From contig JAITLO010000037.1 of the NCBI GenBank assembly GCA_031277855.1, positions 1-52,387 of the forward strand: DNA of 52,387 nt, written 5' to 3'. A program made the position numbers and the translations under genes. Position 1 is the stretch's first letter; every line of letters starts with the position of its first letter. Shown here one piece after another: positions 7,154 through 14,669 of this stretch. The notes beneath the pieces are model-generated. The model was not told where the DNA came from. It ran no database searches and saw nothing but the letters and a program-made list of their open reading frames with translations. Origin of the DNA: Acidovorax sp. GTDB taxonomy: Bacteria > Pseudomonadota > Gammaproteobacteria > Burkholderiales > Burkholderiaceae_C.

Positions 7154-9403
7154 ATGGCTTTCGCTGCTGCCCAGCATTCCGGCGCTTCGCGCACGCTTTC
7201 TCTTCATCCCCTGGCGGTTGCCAGCCTGTTGCTGTGTGCCTCGCTGGCCCAGGCACAACCAGTCGATCCGGAAACGGTGCAAACAGCCCAGCTGGCCGCA
7301 GCCGGTACACCGCGTGCCGCTGTGCTCAAGGATGTGGTGGTCAGTGCCTCGCGCGAGGAGCAAAGCGCCGATGCCCTGCCCATGAGTGTGGACGTGATCG
7401 ATGCCCAGCAGATGGAGGCCGGGCAGATCAGCGACATCCGCGAGCTGGCCGACAAGCTGCCCAATGTGACCGTGCCGCGCAGCCCGGCGCGGTTTTCGCT
7501 GGCCAGCGGTGCGACGGGCCGTGACCAGAACAGCGGTTTCAACATCCGCGGTCTGGAGGGCAACCGCGTGCTGATGCTGGTCGATGGTGTGCGTCTGCCG
7601 CGCAGCTATGCCTTCAGCGCCAATGCCTTTGGCCGTGACTATCTGGATCTGGGCCTGGTGCAGCGTGTGGAAATCCTGCGTGGTGCGGTGCCTGCGCTGT
7701 ATGGCTCGGATGGCATGGGTGGCCTGGTCAACTTCATCACCGTGCAACCCAGCGATCTGCTGGGCGAGGGCAAAAGCTTTGGCGGGCGCGTATCGGCCAG
7801 CTATGACGGCTCGGACGATGGCAAGCGCCTGGGCGCAACCCTGGCCGGCCGTGCCAGCCCGGAGTGGAGCTGGCTGATTTCGGCCGGCATGGGCCGCGCC
7901 CATGCGCTGGAGAATATGGGCCGCAACGACAGCGCCACGGCCCTGCGCACCACACCCAATCCCGAAACCGACAAAAGCCATTCGCTGCTGGGTCGCCTGG
8001 TCTATACGCCGTCGGCCACGCACAAACAGGTGTTCACGCTGGAGCAGGTGGACAAGCGCGCCGACTACCAAATGCTAAGCGCCCGCTCGGCCACGGTGAC
8101 GGACTCGCAGTCGCGCACCGATATGAACCGCTGGCGCGCCACCTGGCAAGGCCAGTGGCAGCAGCTGGACTCGGTCCTGGCCGATGAGCTGCAACTGATG
8201 GCCAGCTACCAGAAGTCCGATGCGCGCGAATTCATCACCGAAAGCCGCAAGCCGCCCCTAGCCTACCGCGAGCGCGATGTGACGTATGATGAAGACGCGC
8301 TGCAGCTGCATGCCCAGGCCGGCAAGACATTGCGTTGGGGCGCGGCCACCAGTGGCAAGTTCAGCTACGGCCTGGACTACATGCGCAACAAGGTGGTGAA
8401 CGAGCAAAACGGTATTACGCCCCCAGCGGGCGAGAGCTTTCCGCTCAAGCGCTTCCCCGACACCACCGAGACCTCGACCGCCTTGTTCGCCCAGGCCGAG
8501 CTGCACCATGGTGCTTTCAGCCTGACACCCGGCCTGCGTGCCGAGCACTACAGCATCAAGCCCAAGCAGAACGGCTTTGCCAGCAGCGTGGTCAGCAATT
8601 CGGACTCGGCCATTTCCCCCAAGCTGGGCGCCCTGCTGCAGATGACGGATGCCTGGGCCGTCTACGGCAATTACGCGGCGGGCTTCCGTGCGCCGAATGC
8701 GGGGCAAATCAATGCGTTCTTCGAGAACCCTTTGATGTCCTACCGCAGCATTCCCAATCCCAACCTCAAGCCCGAACGCAGCAACACCTTCGAGCTGGGT
8801 CTGCGTGGTCGCCAGGATGCGCTGCGCATTGATGCGGCGGTGTTCACGGGCCGCTACAAGGACTTCATCCAGGACCAGGTGCTGGTCTCCGGCCAGTATG
8901 GCAACCCGGCCAATCCCGCCACCTTCCAGTCCGTCAACATCAACCGCGTGCGCATCAGCGGCTTTGAGTTCAAGGCCGATTACGACTGGGGCAAAGCAGC
9001 CGGCGGCAACTGGCGCACGCATCTGGCCTATGGCTACACCAAGGGCAAAGACACCAACACCCAGCAAGCGCTGGACAGCATCTCGCCCCAGCAGATGGTG
9101 GTGGGCGTGCGCTACGACCAGGCGGCCTTTGGCGTGCAAGCATCGGCCACGCGCTGGTGGGGCAAAAAAGCCTCGGATGCGCCTGCCAATGCCTGGCTCA
9201 GCCCATCGGCCACGGTGCTGGACCTGAGCGCGCAATGGCGCATACGCACAGGCACCCGCCTGAACGTTGGCATCTACAACCTCACCGACAAAAAGTACTG
9301 GCGCTGGACCGATGTGCGCAGCCTGACGGCTGCCACGCAGATCGCCGATGCCTATAGCCAGCCGGGGCGCCATGTGCGCGTCTCGTTGGTGCAGGACTTT
9401 TAA
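7154..9403 (+). CDS. TonB-dependent heme/hemoglobin receptor
   Basis: This 749-residue outer-membrane receptor has a signal peptide (cleavage near SLAQA-QP), a TonB-box-like segment at LKDVVVSAS, a plug domain (FNIRGLEGNRVLMLVDGVRLP, then VEILRGAVPALYGSDGMGG) and a 22-strand barrel. The heme-receptor boxes FRAP and NPNL are present at about residues 515-545. The barrel ends in aromatic F (VSLVQDF), as outer-membrane proteins do. Genes for heme handling and an ABC importer follow, fitting a BhuR/HmuR/HemR role. No histidine lies between FRAP and NPNL, where HemR/ShuA-type receptors carry their key His. AGAGGG precedes the ATG. Confidence 0.93.
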   Translation: MAFAAAQHSGASRTLSLHPLAVASLLLCASLAQAQPVDPETVQTAQLAAAGTPRAAVLKDVVVSASREEQSADALPMSVDVIDAQQMEAGQISDIRELADKLPNVTVPRSPARFSLASGATGRDQNSGFNIRGLEGNRVLMLVDGVRLPRSYAFSANAFGRDYLDLGLVQRVEILRGAVPALYGSDGMGGLVNFITVQPSDLLGEGKSFGGRVSASYDGSDDGKRLGATLAGRASPEWSWLISAGMGRAHALENMGRNDSATALRTTPNPETDKSHSLLGRLVYTPSATHKQVFTLEQVDKRADYQMLSARSATVTDSQSRTDMNRWRATWQGQWQQLDSVLADELQLMASYQKSDAREFITESRKPPLAYRERDVTYDEDALQLHAQAGKTLRWGAATSGKFSYGLDYMRNKVVNEQNGITPPAGESFPLKRFPDTTETSTALFAQAELHHGAFSLTPGLRAEHYSIKPKQNGFASSVVSNSDSAISPKLGALLQMTDAWAVYGNYAAGFRAPNAGQINAFFENPLMSYRSIPNPNLKPERSNTFELGLRGRQDALRIDAAVFTGRYKDFIQDQVLVSGQYGNPANPATFQSVNINRVRISGFEFKADYDWGKAAGGNWRTHLAYGYTKGKDTNTQQALDSISPQQMVVGVRYDQAAFGVQASATRWWGKKASDAPANAWLSPSATVLDLSAQWRIRTGTRLNVGIYNLTDKKYWRWTDVRSLTAATQIADAYSQPGRHVRVSLVQDF

Positions 9404-9476
9404 AACCATAGCTTTCAGTGCCCGTGCATCAAGCGTTTGCATGGGTTCTCATTCGTTTCACCACCAGGAGCCCGCC

Positions 9477-9917
9477 ATGCCGCAAGACGCCACACCGCAC
9501 CCGCACCCGCACCCGCACCCCGCGGGCCAGGCCAGCAACCAGGACGAGGAATACCTGCTCTCCGAGCATGAAGCCGTACTGGCCGCCACGCTGGCGCTGA
9601 TGACGGGCTTTGCCCATGGTTGCTGCCCGGCCCACAAAGGGCCCATGGCCGCCAAGGTGGCGGACCAGCTGAGCGCCCTGGTGAACAGCCTGCAAGGGCC
9701 CCAGCTGTCCTGCGATATGCAGGCCTTGCTGCTGCGCCTGCGCACACGCTGGACGGCCTGCGCTGCCCACTATGCCGAGCAGCACATGGACAGCCTGCGC
9801 CGCCAGTTGCACAGCCAGGCCGAAGCCGCCACGGCTGCAGCCCTGGCACCCCACCACCCCCACGCCAGCCACACCCCCGAGACGCTGTGGCATGCCCCTT
9901 TGGAGACCCTGCAATGA
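9477..9917 (+). CDS. His/Cys-rich protein of the heme operon, function unknown
   Basis: This 146-residue protein is one I do not recognise. It opens with an HPHPHPHP run (residues 8-15), carries GFAHGCCPAHKG (C49, C50, P51) in the middle and C79 and C95, and ends with a His-rich AHHPH-type tail (about 125-129). The centre looks helical. It has no signal peptide or membrane segment. The start is the ATG with AGGAG 6-10 bp upstream; an in-frame ATG at 9441 lacks that. The stop overlaps the next gene as ATGA, indicating translational coupling to the HemS-like gene. The Cys-Pro pair and His runs suggest heme or metal binding in the cytoplasm, but this is inference. Confidence 0.8.
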   Translation: MPQDATPHPHPHPHPAGQASNQDEEYLLSEHEAVLAATLALMTGFAHGCCPAHKGPMAAKVADQLSALVNSLQGPQLSCDMQALLLRLRTRWTACAAHYAEQHMDSLRRQLHSQAEAATAAALAPHHPHASHTPETLWHAPLETLQ

Positions 9918-11005
9918 ATACCGCCACCCTGGAGCGCCAGACGCCTTCCACCTTCAGCGATGCCGCCGCCGTGCGCACCGCCTTTGCCAGCCAGCGCGCC
10001 GCAGGCCGGCGCGCCAAGGACGCGGCCCAGGCCATAGGCCTGAGCGAAGGTGCCGTGGTGCAGGCCCACACCGGTACACATGATCAACCCATGCAGGCCA
10101 CGCCCTTGCGCGGTGGGCAGTGGCTGGCGGTTTTGCAGGCGCTGGAGGCCTGTGGCCCGGTGATGGCCCTCACCCGCAACGAAACCGTGGTGCATGAGAA
10201 AGACGGCATCTACCGCAATCTGACGCAGGAAGGCCCCATAGGCCTGTGCGTCAACCCCGACATCGATCTGCGCCTGTTCTTCATGCACTGGCATGCAGGC
10301 TACGCTGTGACCGAACCCGGCCGCGGCGACAGCACCGCCCACAGTCTGCAGTTTTTTGATGCGGCCGGTGTGGCCGTGCACAAGGTCTATGCCCGCCCCG
10401 CCACCGACCTCACGGCCTGGCAGTCCCTGGTGGAGCGCTTTGCCGATGTAGGGGCCGTGCATGGCTTCACGCCCGCCGCACCGCGCGCTGCCGTGGCGCC
10501 TGATGCCAGCATCGACGCGGCCGGCCTGCGGGCTGCCTGGGCTGCTATGCAGGACACGCATGAATTCTTCGGCATGCTGAAAAAGTTCGGCTGCGAACGC
10601 CAGCAAAGCTTTCGCCTGACCCAGGGCGCGTTCTGCCAACCCCTGGCCACCACGGTGGTGACCACGCTGCTGCAGCGTGCGGCAGAGGCGGCCACGCCCC
10701 TCATGGTGTTTGCCGGCAGCAAGGGCTGCATACAGATCCACTCCGGTGCTGTGCAGCGCATCGTGCCCATGGACACCCCGGGTGCCCAGTGGATCAATGT
10801 GTTGGACCCCGGCTTCAATCTGCACCTGCGCACGGACCGCGTGCTGAGCGCCTGGCTGGTGCGCAAGCCCACGGCCGATGGGGTGGTGACCTCGGTGGAG
10901 GTGTTTGACGACACGGGCGAGGTGGTGGCCATGTTCTTTGGCGTGCGCAAACCCGGTGAGCCCGAGCTGCAATCCTGGCGCGATTTGGCGGAAAGCTTGC
11001 AATAA
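9914..11005 (+). CDS. hmuS: HemS/HmuS-family cytoplasmic heme-binding/degrading protein
   Basis: This 363-residue protein is built from two HemS repeats (about 55-185 and 235-360). Family signatures include RNETVVHEKDG, LQFFDAAGVAVHKVY, TRNE-like and RKPTADGVVTSVEVF. H216 in MQDTHEFF aligns with the axial heme ligand His193 of ChuS. HemS proteins accept heme from the HmuTUV importer and store, pass on or degrade it. It overlaps the preceding gene by ATGA, and hmuT follows 91 bp later across a palindromic repeat. Whether it opens the heme ring cannot be told from sequence. Confidence 0.93.
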   Translation: MNTATLERQTPSTFSDAAAVRTAFASQRAAGRRAKDAAQAIGLSEGAVVQAHTGTHDQPMQATPLRGGQWLAVLQALEACGPVMALTRNETVVHEKDGIYRNLTQEGPIGLCVNPDIDLRLFFMHWHAGYAVTEPGRGDSTAHSLQFFDAAGVAVHKVYARPATDLTAWQSLVERFADVGAVHGFTPAAPRAAVAPDASIDAAGLRAAWAAMQDTHEFFGMLKKFGCERQQSFRLTQGAFCQPLATTVVTTLLQRAAEAATPLMVFAGSKGCIQIHSGAVQRIVPMDTPGAQWINVLDPGFNLHLRTDRVLSAWLVRKPTADGVVTSVEVFDDTGEVVAMFFGVRKPGEPELQSWRDLAESLQ

Positions 11006-11021
11006 AGCGCCCCCAGGTTTT

Positions 11022-11062
11022 TCTCCCTCGCCCCCTTGGGGGAGAGGGTTGGGGTGAGGGGG
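11022..11062. repeat. Palindromic repeat between hemS-like gene and hmuT
   Basis: CCCTC-g-CCCCC-TT-GGGGG-a-GAGGG (11025-11048) is palindromic apart from one central mismatch on each arm. It is followed by GTTGGGGTGAGGG. This pattern is a widespread intergenic repeat in beta- and gammaproteobacteria as I recall it. Inside an operon it could act as an mRNA-stabilising hairpin or partial terminator. Confidence 0.65.
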
Positions 11063-11096
11063 CTGCACGCACAGCCCGGCGTCATGGAATAGGAAA

Positions 11097-12017
11097 ATGA
11101 AAAAATTGAACTTGAAGCGCAGAGCCGCATTGCAGCAGCTGGTGGCAGCTACGGCGCTGGCATGGACGGGTGCGGGCTGGGGCCAGGCAACCGCTTCCAA
11201 AAAAGAGGCGGCGGCTGCAGGTGCTGCTGCCGTGGCTGCGCGCCGCATCATCAGCCTGGGTGGTGCGGTGACCGAGGCTGTCTACGCCTTGGGGGCGGAG
11301 AATATGCTGGTGGCGACCGATACCACCAGCCTCTACCCGGCTGCGGCAGAGCGCACGCCCAAGGTGGGCTATCTGCGCCAGATTTCGGCCGAGGGCGTGC
11401 TCTCGCTCAAACCCGATGCCGTGATCTGTTCCGGCGAGGCCGGCCCGGCCATGGTGCTGGAGCAGCTGCGCGCCGCAGGCGTGCAGGTGGACAAGGTGGC
11501 CGCTACCCATGACTGGGCCGAGGTGCTGGCCAAGCTGCGCATGGCGGGCCGCGCCACGGGCAGGCAGGCGCAGGCCGAGGCCCTGGTCCAGCAGCTGCAG
11601 CAACAATGGCAGCAGGTGCAGGCCGAGGTGGCCCGCGCTGCGCTGAAGCCGCGCGCGCTGTTCATCTTGGCGCATACCGGCACGCCCATGGTGGCCGGCA
11701 CGGGCACCGCCGCCCATGCGCTGCTGCAGATGGCGGGTGCACAGAATGTGGTGCAGCAGTTTGAAGGCTACCGGCAGCTCACGGCCGAGGCCATGGCCGC
11801 CGTGGCGCCCCAGGTGCTGGTGACCACCACCCAGGGGCTGGAGACCATGGGCGGTGTGCAGGCCTTCTGGAAGCGGCCCGAGCTGGCGCTGACCCCGGCC
11901 CATGGCAAGCGCGCCCTGGTGGCCATGGAGGCCAACCATTTGATGGGCTTTGGCCCACGCCTGCCTTCGGCCGTGCGCCAGCTGCATGCGCAGATGCTGC
12001 AGCAGGTGCAGGGATGA
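11097..12017 (+). CDS. hmuT: Heme ABC transporter periplasmic binding protein
   Basis: This 306-residue protein of the class III (helical-backbone) binding-protein fold has a signal-like N-terminus (residues 1-30, basic MKKLNLKRR then hydrophobic). The heme-ligand tyrosine is recognisable as Y80 in DTTSLYPAAAERTPKVGYLR, equivalent to the Tyr of HmuT/ShuT. It receives heme in the periplasm and delivers it to HmuUV. AGGAAA precedes the ATG, and the stop overlaps the hmuU ATG (ATGA at 12014). An Ala-rich insertion (residues 37-48) follows the signal. Confidence 0.94.
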   Translation: MKKLNLKRRAALQQLVAATALAWTGAGWGQATASKKEAAAAGAAAVAARRIISLGGAVTEAVYALGAENMLVATDTTSLYPAAAERTPKVGYLRQISAEGVLSLKPDAVICSGEAGPAMVLEQLRAAGVQVDKVAATHDWAEVLAKLRMAGRATGRQAQAEALVQQLQQQWQQVQAEVARAALKPRALFILAHTGTPMVAGTGTAAHALLQMAGAQNVVQQFEGYRQLTAEAMAAVAPQVLVTTTQGLETMGGVQAFWKRPELALTPAHGKRALVAMEANHLMGFGPRLPSAVRQLHAQMLQQVQG

Positions 12018-13117
12018 CGCAGGCCATGGCGGTGCCCAGGACACGGCATGGGTGGCCGGCGTGGCGCTTGCCCAGCGGGCGGTTGCGCCCCGCCGTGGCC
12101 CTGGGTGCGCTGGCCCTGCTGGCCGCGCTGACCTTGTTGTGGGCCAGTGCCCAAGGCGCTTTTGCCATTGCCCCGGCCCAGCTGCTGCGCATGCTGGGCC
12201 AGTGGTTCAGCGGCCAGGCAGGGCCCGAGGGTGCTGCAACGCAGGAGCTGGTGTTCTGGCATATCCGCCTGCCACGGCTGTTGTTGGGCGTGGTGGCCGG
12301 GGCCGGCCTGGGCCTGGCCGGGGCGCTGATGCAAGGGCTTTTTCGCAACCCGCTGGCCGACCCGGGGCTGATAGGCATCAGCAGCGGCGCGGCGCTGGCG
12401 GCGGCCTTCACCATTGTCTTGGGCCAGCATTGGCTGCCGGGCTTGCCCACGGGCCTGGGCAGCTGGGCCCTGGCCCTGTCGGCCTTTGCCGGCGGCATGG
12501 GGGTGACGGTGGTGATTTATCTGCTGGCCCAGACCCAGGGCGGTACGCGCGTGGGGCTGATGCTGCTGGCCGGCATTGCCATCAACGCCCTGGCCGCGGC
12601 CGGCCTGGGTTATCTGAGCTATGTGTCCAGCGATGAGCAGCTGCGCAATCTGCAGCTGTGGCTGATGGGCAGCCTGGGCCAGTCGCGCTGGGCCACGGTG
12701 TGGCTGGTGGGCGTGGTGGTGCTGCTGTGCGCCGTGGTGGCGCGGCGCCTGGCCCGGCCGCTGAATGCCCTGGCACTGGGCGAGGCCCAGGCCCAGTTGC
12801 TGGGTGTGCCGGTGGAGCGCAGCAAGCGCCTGGCGGTGGTGGTCACGGCCCTGGCCGTGGGGGCGGTGACATCGGCCACCGGCATCATCGGCTTTATCGG
12901 CCTGGTGGCGCCGCATGGCGTGCGCCTGATTGCCGGGCCTGACCACCGCGTGGTGCTGCCGGGCTCGGCCTTGCTGGGCGCGGCTCTGGTGGTGGGGGCC
13001 GACGCCCTGGCGCGCACCGTGGTGCAGCCGGCCGAAATGCCCCTGGGCGTGCTGACGGCCTTTGTTGGCGTGCCGCTGTTTTTGTGGGTGTTGCGGCAAT
13101 TCAGGAGCGGACTGTGA
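12014..13117 (+). CDS. hmuU: Heme ABC transporter permease (FecCD family)
   Basis: This 367-residue permease has about ten transmembrane segments. FecCD signatures are LPRLLLGVVAGAGLGLAGA, FRNPLADPGLIGISSGAA and GIIGFIGLVAPHGVRLIAG. It forms the inner-membrane heme channel as a homodimer with HmuV. It is translationally coupled on both sides: ATGA overlap with hmuT and GTGA overlap with hmuV. Confidence 0.95.
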   Translation: MTQAMAVPRTRHGWPAWRLPSGRLRPAVALGALALLAALTLLWASAQGAFAIAPAQLLRMLGQWFSGQAGPEGAATQELVFWHIRLPRLLLGVVAGAGLGLAGALMQGLFRNPLADPGLIGISSGAALAAAFTIVLGQHWLPGLPTGLGSWALALSAFAGGMGVTVVIYLLAQTQGGTRVGLMLLAGIAINALAAAGLGYLSYVSSDEQLRNLQLWLMGSLGQSRWATVWLVGVVVLLCAVVARRLARPLNALALGEAQAQLLGVPVERSKRLAVVVTALAVGAVTSATGIIGFIGLVAPHGVRLIAGPDHRVVLPGSALLGAALVVGADALARTVVQPAEMPLGVLTAFVGVPLFLWVLRQFRSGL

Positions 13118-14034
13118 ATGCTTTGACCGAGGAAGAGGCCGCCATGCTGCAGGAACTGGTGCAAGCACAAGCACAAGCACAAGCACAGGCAGACCAAGAC
13201 CGGGGCAGCCTGCATTGCCAGGGCCTGCAGATTGCAGCGCAACGGCAGGGCCCGGTGCTGGCCGTGGTGGATGCGCTGCTGCGGCCCGGGCGGGTGACAG
13301 CCATTCTGGGCCCCAATGGGGCCGGCAAGTCCACCCTGCTGGCCACGCTGTGCGGCACGCAGGCACCGCAGCAGGGGCAACTGCGATGGGATGGCCAGGC
13401 GCTGGCGCGCCTGCCGGCCACCCAGCGCGCCCTGCGCATGGCCGTGATGCACCAGGACACACAGCTGGCCTTTGCCTTCACCGTGCAGGAGGTGGTGGAG
13501 ATGGGGCGCTACCCCCACCGCCGCAGCCCTGTGCCGGACGAGGCCGCCATCGTGCAGCACTGCCTGCGGTCCACGGGCGTGGCGGCCCTGGCCCAGCGCG
13601 AAATGGCCACGCTGTCCGGCGGCGAGCGCGCCCGGGTGCAGCTGGCGCGGGCGCTGGCCCAGCTCCACGCACCGGTCGGTGCGCTGGCTGGCAGCCGCTG
13701 GCTGCTGCTGGACGAGCCCACGGCCGCGCTGGACCTGCAGCACCAGCACCAGGCCATGGCCCTGGTACGCGCGCGGGCACTGCAGGCCGGCCTGGGTGTG
13801 GTGGTGGTCTTGCATGACCTGAACCTGGCGCTGCGCTATGCCGACGATGTGCTGCTGCTGCCCGGTCAGGGCGCTGCGGCCCAACTGGGCCCGGTGCGCG
13901 AGGTGCTGAGCCTGGACTGCATTGCCCGCGTGTGGCGCATGCAGGGCGAGTTTGCAGTCACCAGCGACGGCACGCCGCAATTCATTGCCGGTGCCTGCTG
14001 CAGCCAGCGGCCCCAGCAGGATGGCCTTGGCTGA
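13114..14034 (+). CDS. hmuV: Heme ABC transporter ATP-binding protein
   Basis: This 306-residue ATPase carries Walker A GPNGAGKST, signature LSGGERARVQLARAL, Walker B LLLDEPTAAL and H-loop VVLHDLNLALRY. The GTG start at 13114 is chosen because AGGAG lies at 13103-13107 and the GTGA overlap couples it to hmuU. An in-frame start at 13084 would bury the RBS inside the gene. An N-terminal extension of about 30 residues contains a QAQAQAQA tract encoded by a CAAGCA-type hexanucleotide repeat. Confidence 0.94.
   Translation: MNALTEEEAAMLQELVQAQAQAQAQADQDRGSLHCQGLQIAAQRQGPVLAVVDALLRPGRVTAILGPNGAGKSTLLATLCGTQAPQQGQLRWDGQALARLPATQRALRMAVMHQDTQLAFAFTVQEVVEMGRYPHRRSPVPDEAAIVQHCLRSTGVAALAQREMATLSGGERARVQLARALAQLHAPVGALAGSRWLLLDEPTAALDLQHQHQAMALVRARALQAGLGVVVVLHDLNLALRYADDVLLLPGQGAAAQLGPVREVLSLDCIARVWRMQGEFAVTSDGTPQFIAGACCSQRPQQDGLG
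13162..13189 (+). repeat. CAAGCA hexanucleotide tandem repeat inside hmuV
   Basis: About four and a half copies of CAAGCA, the last degenerate, encode alternating Gln-Ala. Six-base units keep the frame, so copy-number change would alter only the length of the N-terminal extension. Confidence 0.8.
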
Positions 14035-14181
14035 AGAGGGGGCAACGCTGCCGTGCGCCCAGCCCCTGGTTTCCGGGGCTTGTGTAGCGCCTTGGTTCAT
14101 AGCAGAGCGCAATCAGAGGAGAATCCCTGTCAGCCGGCATATGCCGAACATGACCACCACAGGCGCGCAAGCGCCCCTGCT

Positions 14182-14502
14182 ATGCAAAATTTCTCCTCCG
14201 ACCAAAAGGCCAAACTGCCTTACACCCTGCTGCTGGACCCCGAAACCGGTCGCGCCGCAGCCTACAACAGCACCAACCACCTCATCACCGACCAGGCCAG
14301 CAAGAAGCTGATCGAGTTTGCGCTGGCCAACGTCAAGCAAGATCTGGCTTTCGACGTGGAAGGGCATGCGGCAACCCCGCACCGCCGCCCACCTCCAGCC
14401 TGGGCCACACCCGAGGTGCAGGCACGCATGCGCCTGATCTGGATACAGCGCCCCGCAAGCGATGCCCCTGCCCAAGAGTGGTTGGCCATTCCCGCACGAT
14501 AA
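14182..14502 (+). CDS. Small conserved-looking protein, function unknown
   Basis: This 106-residue protein starts MQNFSSDQKAKLPYTLLLDP. It has a mixed alpha/beta look, no signal peptide, no membrane segment and no cysteine. Coding-type third-position bias runs to the stop. No clear ribosome binding site precedes the ATG at 14182, and the frame stays open upstream to 14053, so the start is uncertain. It follows hmuV after 147 bp without an obvious terminator, but nothing ties it to heme. I do not recognise the family. Confidence 0.6.
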   Translation: MQNFSSDQKAKLPYTLLLDPETGRAAAYNSTNHLITDQASKKLIEFALANVKQDLAFDVEGHAATPHRRPPPAWATPEVQARMRLIWIQRPASDAPAQEWLAIPAR

Positions 14503-14669
14503 AAAACCAGGGGCAGCCCGCCAGGGGGCGCATGCCAGGCGCATGTTGTGGGTAAAAACGGTTCCAGCCTTTACTCCATAGGCACTGCTTGCTCCTGATT
14601 TTGAAGAAGCCGCAGACAGAGCCCCAAAGCCCTCAAAATGTGCAACTGCCCGCGACTTTTTGAGCCCCT

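Noticed and set aside
6961..7524. 187-codon frame beginning before the heme receptor gene
   Set aside because: It crosses the Fur-controlled promoter and overlaps the signal peptide and plug coding region in another frame.
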